This document shows positions 6,598 to 8,888 of a stretch of 8,888 bases of DNA, piece after piece. The DNA lies in assembly GCA_947623215.1 (NCBI GenBank), contig CANQGN010000055.1, positions 1-8,888 on the forward strand, read 5' to 3'. Below the pieces are notes generated by a model. That model was not told the DNA's origin. It was given only the letters and a program-made list of their open reading frames with translations, and searched no databases. Numbering within the stretch: position 1 is the first letter of the stretch; each line of letters opens with the position of its first letter. A program made the translations under genes and the position numbers. The stretch is from an uncultured Clostridia bacterium (lineage in GTDB: Bacteria; Bacillota; Clostridia; Oscillospirales; Acutalibacteraceae).

Positions 6598-6649
6598 GTT
6601 TCGTCTGTTTTAGGGGCTCTAAAGCCGCCCCGAAAGGTTTTTTCATCGC

Positions 6650-7822
6650 TCACAGCGTAAAAACCTCGCCGTCGCTTAGCAGGTGCACTTGCTCCCCCGG
6701 CAGCAGGTCGGCCAGCCGCTCGGGCGCTTCGCCGTGCATGGGTATCACACCGCGCCTCGGGTGCACCGCCCGGCAGAGCGCCGCCAAATCGACCGCCGAG
6801 GCGTGGCCGCTTGTATGCAGAAAAATCAGCTGCTCCTTCGCCAAAAAGTTCGCCAGCGCCGCGCTGCGGCTTTCGCCTTTCAGGTAGCCGCTCCACATGG
6901 AGTTGACCACGGCGTCCCGCCCGCGATAGCGGTCGAGCAGCCGCGCAAAGCCCGCGCCCTGCCGAAGGAGCATACAAAACCCGCGTTCTTCCATAAGCGA
7001 ATCGAGATTTGGGCGGTAACCAAACACCTGCGCAAAATCGTAAAACCGGCTTTTGGCGGCGTGGCGGCTGCGCACAATCTCCAAAATATCCTTTTGGTAT
7101 TCGTCGCAAACAAATAACCGCCCGCAGGGATTGGCATGGTAAAAGGCGCCGATGCGGTCAATATTGGTGCTGGAGCACAGCACAAAGACGTATGGGTGCG
7201 CCCGCATAATTTTGTTCGCCTCGTTTTGTAGGTCGCGCTCGGTCATGCCGATGGCATCCCGGGCAAGATTGGTGGTCTCGCAGATGACAAGGTCAACGTT
7301 TTGGGCGTATCGCTCCAAAACCGGCAGCGTTTTGCTCCCCCGAAAGCCGTGCAGGCGAAAATCGCCGGTGTACAAAACCCGCTTGCCCTCCCCTTCAACC
7401 AGAAACATATACGAATCAAAGGCGGAGTGGTCAAACGCAAGCGGCGTGACCGATATGCCGCCCCGCCGCAGGGGGCGCAGCGGCGTAAAGGGCAGTATGG
7501 CGCCCGCATGACCGACGATTTCTTTTTGCACCCGCCGCAGGTAGCAAAGATAAATTTCTCGCGCGGTCGCCCCCATATAGACCGGCAGGCCAGGCGCGAC
7601 CTCCCCCAGTCTGCCCACGTGGTCGCCGTGGTAGTGGGTCAAAAACAGTGCGCTGTTCGTACCGTCCGGCGCGGTAAGACCGGGAACGGGTTTTGCAGGC
7701 GCACCCCCGCAGCCCGGCAGATTTGCGCCGAAGTCAAGAAAAACCTTGTCGCCCCCCGAGGCGATTTCGGTTACGCACCCGCCGATTTGGCGGGTGCCCC
7801 TGTGAATGGTGATTTGCATCAT
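6650..7822 (-). CDS. RNase J-like beta-CASP metallo-beta-lactamase-fold hydrolase (short form)
   Basis: A 390-residue zinc-dependent hydrolase of the metallo-beta-lactamase fold with a beta-CASP insertion. Visible motifs are LDFGANLPG (29-37), HYHGDH (63-68: His63, His65, Asp67, His68), DHS (131-133), TGDFR (152-156, Asp154), Glu182 in ICET as beta-CASP motif A, CSSTNIDRI (216-224), HTSGHAS (336-342, His340) and PMHGE (361-365, His363). The SGHAS and HGE pair is characteristic of RNase J, and a His at motif C points to RNA rather than DNA as substrate. Standard RNase J is about 550 residues; this one stops soon after PMHGE and lacks the usual C-terminal domain. Tandem ATGs at 7822 and 7819 follow GGAG; either could serve. 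First gene of an operon with a consensus promoter; the PolC-like gene follows 65 bases later. It may process a specific RNA. Confidence 0.87.
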   Translation of the reverse strand: MMQITIHRGTRQIGGCVTEIASGGDKVFLDFGANLPGCGGAPAKPVPGLTAPDGTNSALFLTHYHGDHVGRLGEVAPGLPVYMGATAREIYLCYLRRVQKEIVGHAGAILPFTPLRPLRRGGISVTPLAFDHSAFDSYMFLVEGEGKRVLYTGDFRLHGFRGSKTLPVLERYAQNVDLVICETTNLARDAIGMTERDLQNEANKIMRAHPYVFVLCSSTNIDRIGAFYHANPCGRLFVCDEYQKDILEIVRSRHAAKSRFYDFAQVFGYRPNLDSLMEERGFCMLLRQGAGFARLLDRYRGRDAVVNSMWSGYLKGESRSAALANFLAKEQLIFLHTSGHASAVDLAALCRAVHPRRGVIPMHGEAPERLADLLPGEQVHLLSDGEVFTL

Positions 7823-7831
7823 AGCTTCTCC

Positions 7832-7876
7832 GTTATAATTGCGCTTTTATAATGCACTTGTTATTAGTATTATAAC
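7832..7876. repeat. Inverted repeat GTTATAAT/ATTATAAC spanning the transcription start
   Basis: GTTATAAT at 7832-7839 is a perfect 8-base inverted match to ATTATAAC at 7869-7876. A third TTATAAT copy lies between them at 7847-7853. The outer copy overlaps the -10 box and the inner one lies in the short leader, so a repressor or a leader hairpin is possible. AT-rich repeats of this size can also arise by chance. Confidence 0.4.
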
Positions 7877-7897
7877 AGAAGGATTTTATTTTGTCAA
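7869..7897 (-). promoter_or_regulatory. Consensus SigA promoter of the RNase J-like/PolC-like operon
   Basis: On the minus strand a perfect -35 TTGACA (7897-7892) and a perfect -10 TATAAT (7874-7869) are separated by exactly 17 bases. The transcription start should fall near 7862, giving a leader of about 40 bases to the start codon at 7822. A full consensus match predicts strong expression unless repressed, and shows that the pair is transcribed independently of the unit to its right. Confidence 0.9.
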
Positions 7898-7906
7898 CCG
7901 GTGCGC

Positions 7907-7939
7907 AAAAAAATAAGCCCGCAGGCGTAGCCTGCGGGC
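7907..7939 (-). terminator. Intrinsic terminator of the PD-(D/E)XK-like gene
   Basis: A perfect 10-bp stem, GCCCGCAGGC (7917-7926) with GCCTGCGGGC (7930-7939), has a three-base loop and is followed on the minus strand by TTATTTTTTT (7916-7907). It lies 16 bases after the stop at 7956 and just before the -35 box of the next operon, so it insulates the two units. Confidence 0.92.
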
Positions 7940-7955
7940 GGGGGCGCGTAATCCA

Positions 7956-8690
7956 TTACGGAACGAAAACTTCATATCCGTCGCCGGTTTCTCTGATTCC
8001 GTAAAACCCAACGCCGAGTTTTTGCATGAGCGCAATAGTGTTGGGGCTTTCGTTATTGACGTATTCGTTGTAAGCCGAAGAATCCGCAAACAGCAGAACC
8101 GCCGGTTTTATTTGCGCAACGTCGCAGCCCCTTTCCTTTAGTTCCTCTTTGATTTTATCCGCCACCAACAGTTTGGAATAGCTGTAAATTTCCAACGCGG
8201 CGCGCAGCAGTCGCTCCACGCTTTTCGCCCGTTTCAGCTCTAACAGATAAAGCGTTTTGTCAGATTCATGATACGCCAGCAAATCAATTTTGCCGATTCC
8301 CTTGTCGCTTTGCGCCTTTTTCAGCGGCGTTTGATAATCAACAATTCTGCCAATATGGGCAAAGGTTTTCTGTTCGTCTTTCGTCGCTCTAAACAGCGCC
8401 AAGGCAATATGTTCTTCTTCGCGCGTGGAATCGCCGGCGGTACGCAGCGTTTTGCCGTCGTGGTTTTTTTGAATATAAGGCAGGGTGCGGCCGTTTTCGC
8501 TGATTTTTCCCAGTCGGTTAAAATTTTCTGGTTTAAGAATTAACTCTGCAAAATATTCCGACCTTGTTTTGGAGCAAAAGTTAAGCTGCGCCTTTTTGTC
8601 GGTGCCGTCGTTGGAGGCGTACCACCGCCATGCCGGGATGTCTTGGTTGCCCAAATACTGTTTGGCCGATTGTTTGTCTTCGTTGTTCAT
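7956..8690 (-). CDS. Putative PD-(D/E)XK nuclease-like protein
   Basis: A 244-residue protein I cannot assign to a named family. Its central part fits the PD-(D/E)XK nuclease fold: EEEHIAL (91-97) as a possible helix glutamate, then IGKIDLLAY (132-140) giving Asp136, a turn, LYLLELKRA (147-155) giving Glu151-x-Lys153, and the helix LLRAALEIYSYSKLL (161-175). The D-x(14)-ExK spacing with hydrophobic strands around it is typical. No DNA-binding domain, signal peptide or membrane segment is visible. The start at 8690 has AGGAGG 8 bases upstream. The gene is visibly more AT-rich than those to its left and uses more AAA, AAT and TTT codons. It follows an unrecognised gene by 15 bases and ends at a strong terminator. 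Nuclease activity is an inference; it could also be an inactive member or part of a restriction or phage-defence unit. Confidence 0.62.
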   Translation of the reverse strand: MNNEDKQSAKQYLGNQDIPAWRWYASNDGTDKKAQLNFCSKTRSEYFAELILKPENFNRLGKISENGRTLPYIQKNHDGKTLRTAGDSTREEEHIALALFRATKDEQKTFAHIGRIVDYQTPLKKAQSDKGIGKIDLLAYHESDKTLYLLELKRAKSVERLLRAALEIYSYSKLLVADKIKEELKERGCDVAQIKPAVLLFADSSAYNEYVNNESPNTIALMQKLGVGFYGIRETGDGYEVFVP

Positions 8691-8705
8691 TTTCTCCGCC
8701 TCCTG

Positions 8706-8888
8706 TTATTTCACAATTTCCACCGGCCCCGGCGGGTCGAAAAAGGTCGACGCGGTGCGCACGGTGTTCACGCAGGCGGTCACGCTTTTTTGGTGGGCGT
8801 AGCCGAACACGAATTTAAACACGTAGCCCCAAAACGCCCCAATCGCCCGCTTTTCAAACTCCGCAAGCGGCGCGACGACCGGCCGGGC
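8706..8888 (-). CDS. Unrecognised protein, C-terminal 60 residues only
   Basis: An open frame runs in from the right edge to a TAA at 8708-8706. The visible end is rich in aromatic residues (IGAFWGYVFKFVFGYAHQK in the middle) and finishes with TFFDPPGPVEIVK. I do not recognise a family, and the fragment is too short to assign a domain or decide whether the aromatic stretch is a membrane segment. The case for a real gene is that the frame is open throughout, that its stop is placed just before the AGGAGG of the next gene (15 bases from stop to start), and that overlapping plus-strand frames have no ribosome binding site. It is probably in one operon with the PD-(D/E)XK-like gene. Confidence 0.55.
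   Translation of the reverse strand, partial: ARPVVAPLAEFEKRAIGAFWGYVFKFVFGYAHQKSVTACVNTVRTASTFFDPPGPVEIVK

Noticed and set aside
6613..6631. Small hairpin GGGGC/GCCCC between the RNase J-like and PolC-like genes, considered as a terminator
   Set aside because: The stem is only 5 bp with a 9-base loop, and no T-run follows on the minus strand. It may be an RNA processing site but there is no evidence for termination.
6585..7109. In-frame 175-codon N-terminal extension of the PolC-like protein
   Set aside because: It is an Arg/Ala/Gly-rich shadow of the metallo-hydrolase gene. A perfect AGGAGG sets the start at 6584.
1..8888. CRISPR array, tRNA, rRNA, insertion sequence or riboswitch
   Set aside because: No regularly spaced repeats, no tRNA-like cloverleaf, no transposase motif and no long structured leader were seen. 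The longest gap between genes is about 157 bases.

Overview
The window comes from a GC-rich member of the Firmicutes, probably a gut-type clostridium (Oscillospiraceae-like). The evidence is strong AGGAGG-type ribosome binding sites, SigA-type promoters, a carbohydrate cluster typical of gut Clostridia, and a gene derived from PolC, the replicative polymerase of low-GC Gram-positives and their relatives. Family calls are made from remembered motifs. No database search was run.

Region 1 (1-4435, minus strand) is a tightly packed five-gene catabolic operon. Read in transcription order it encodes an SDR oxidoreductase of the D-mannonate oxidoreductase type, a sugar phosphate isomerase/epimerase-like TIM barrel, two different Gfo/Idh/MocA oxidoreductases, and an Ldh2-type (malate/L-lactate/ureidoglycolate) dehydrogenase cut by the window edge. 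Spacing runs from a 4-base ATGA overlap to 31 bases. Four NAD(P)-linked oxidoreductases around one TIM-barrel enzyme suggest stepwise oxidation and epimerisation of a sugar, sugar acid, cyclitol or glycoside. The substrate cannot be read from the sequence.

Region 2 (4398-5379) holds a divergent promoter region and, on the plus strand, an AraC-family regulator with an N-terminal cupin sensor. It is the obvious candidate controller of region 1. A hairpin terminator at 5417-5461 closes this gene and also faces the operon arriving from the right.

Region 3 (5478-7897, minus strand) is a two-gene operon with a consensus SigA promoter (TTGACA-N17-TATAAT). The first gene encodes a compact RNase J-like beta-CASP metallo-hydrolase. 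The second encodes a 368-residue protein that looks like a miniature, catalytically dead PolC. It keeps the zinc module and the C-terminal part of the polymerase core, but lacks the exonuclease, the PHP domain, a large internal segment and, apparently, all three catalytic aspartates. This pair is the most unusual content of the window.

Region 4 (7907-8888, minus strand) has an intrinsic terminator, a visibly more AT-rich gene with a PD-(D/E)XK nuclease-like motif, and the last 60 codons of an unrecognised gene upstream of it. It may be an acquired accessory unit. I saw no tRNA, rRNA, CRISPR array or insertion sequence, and no gene-free stretch longer than about 160 bases.
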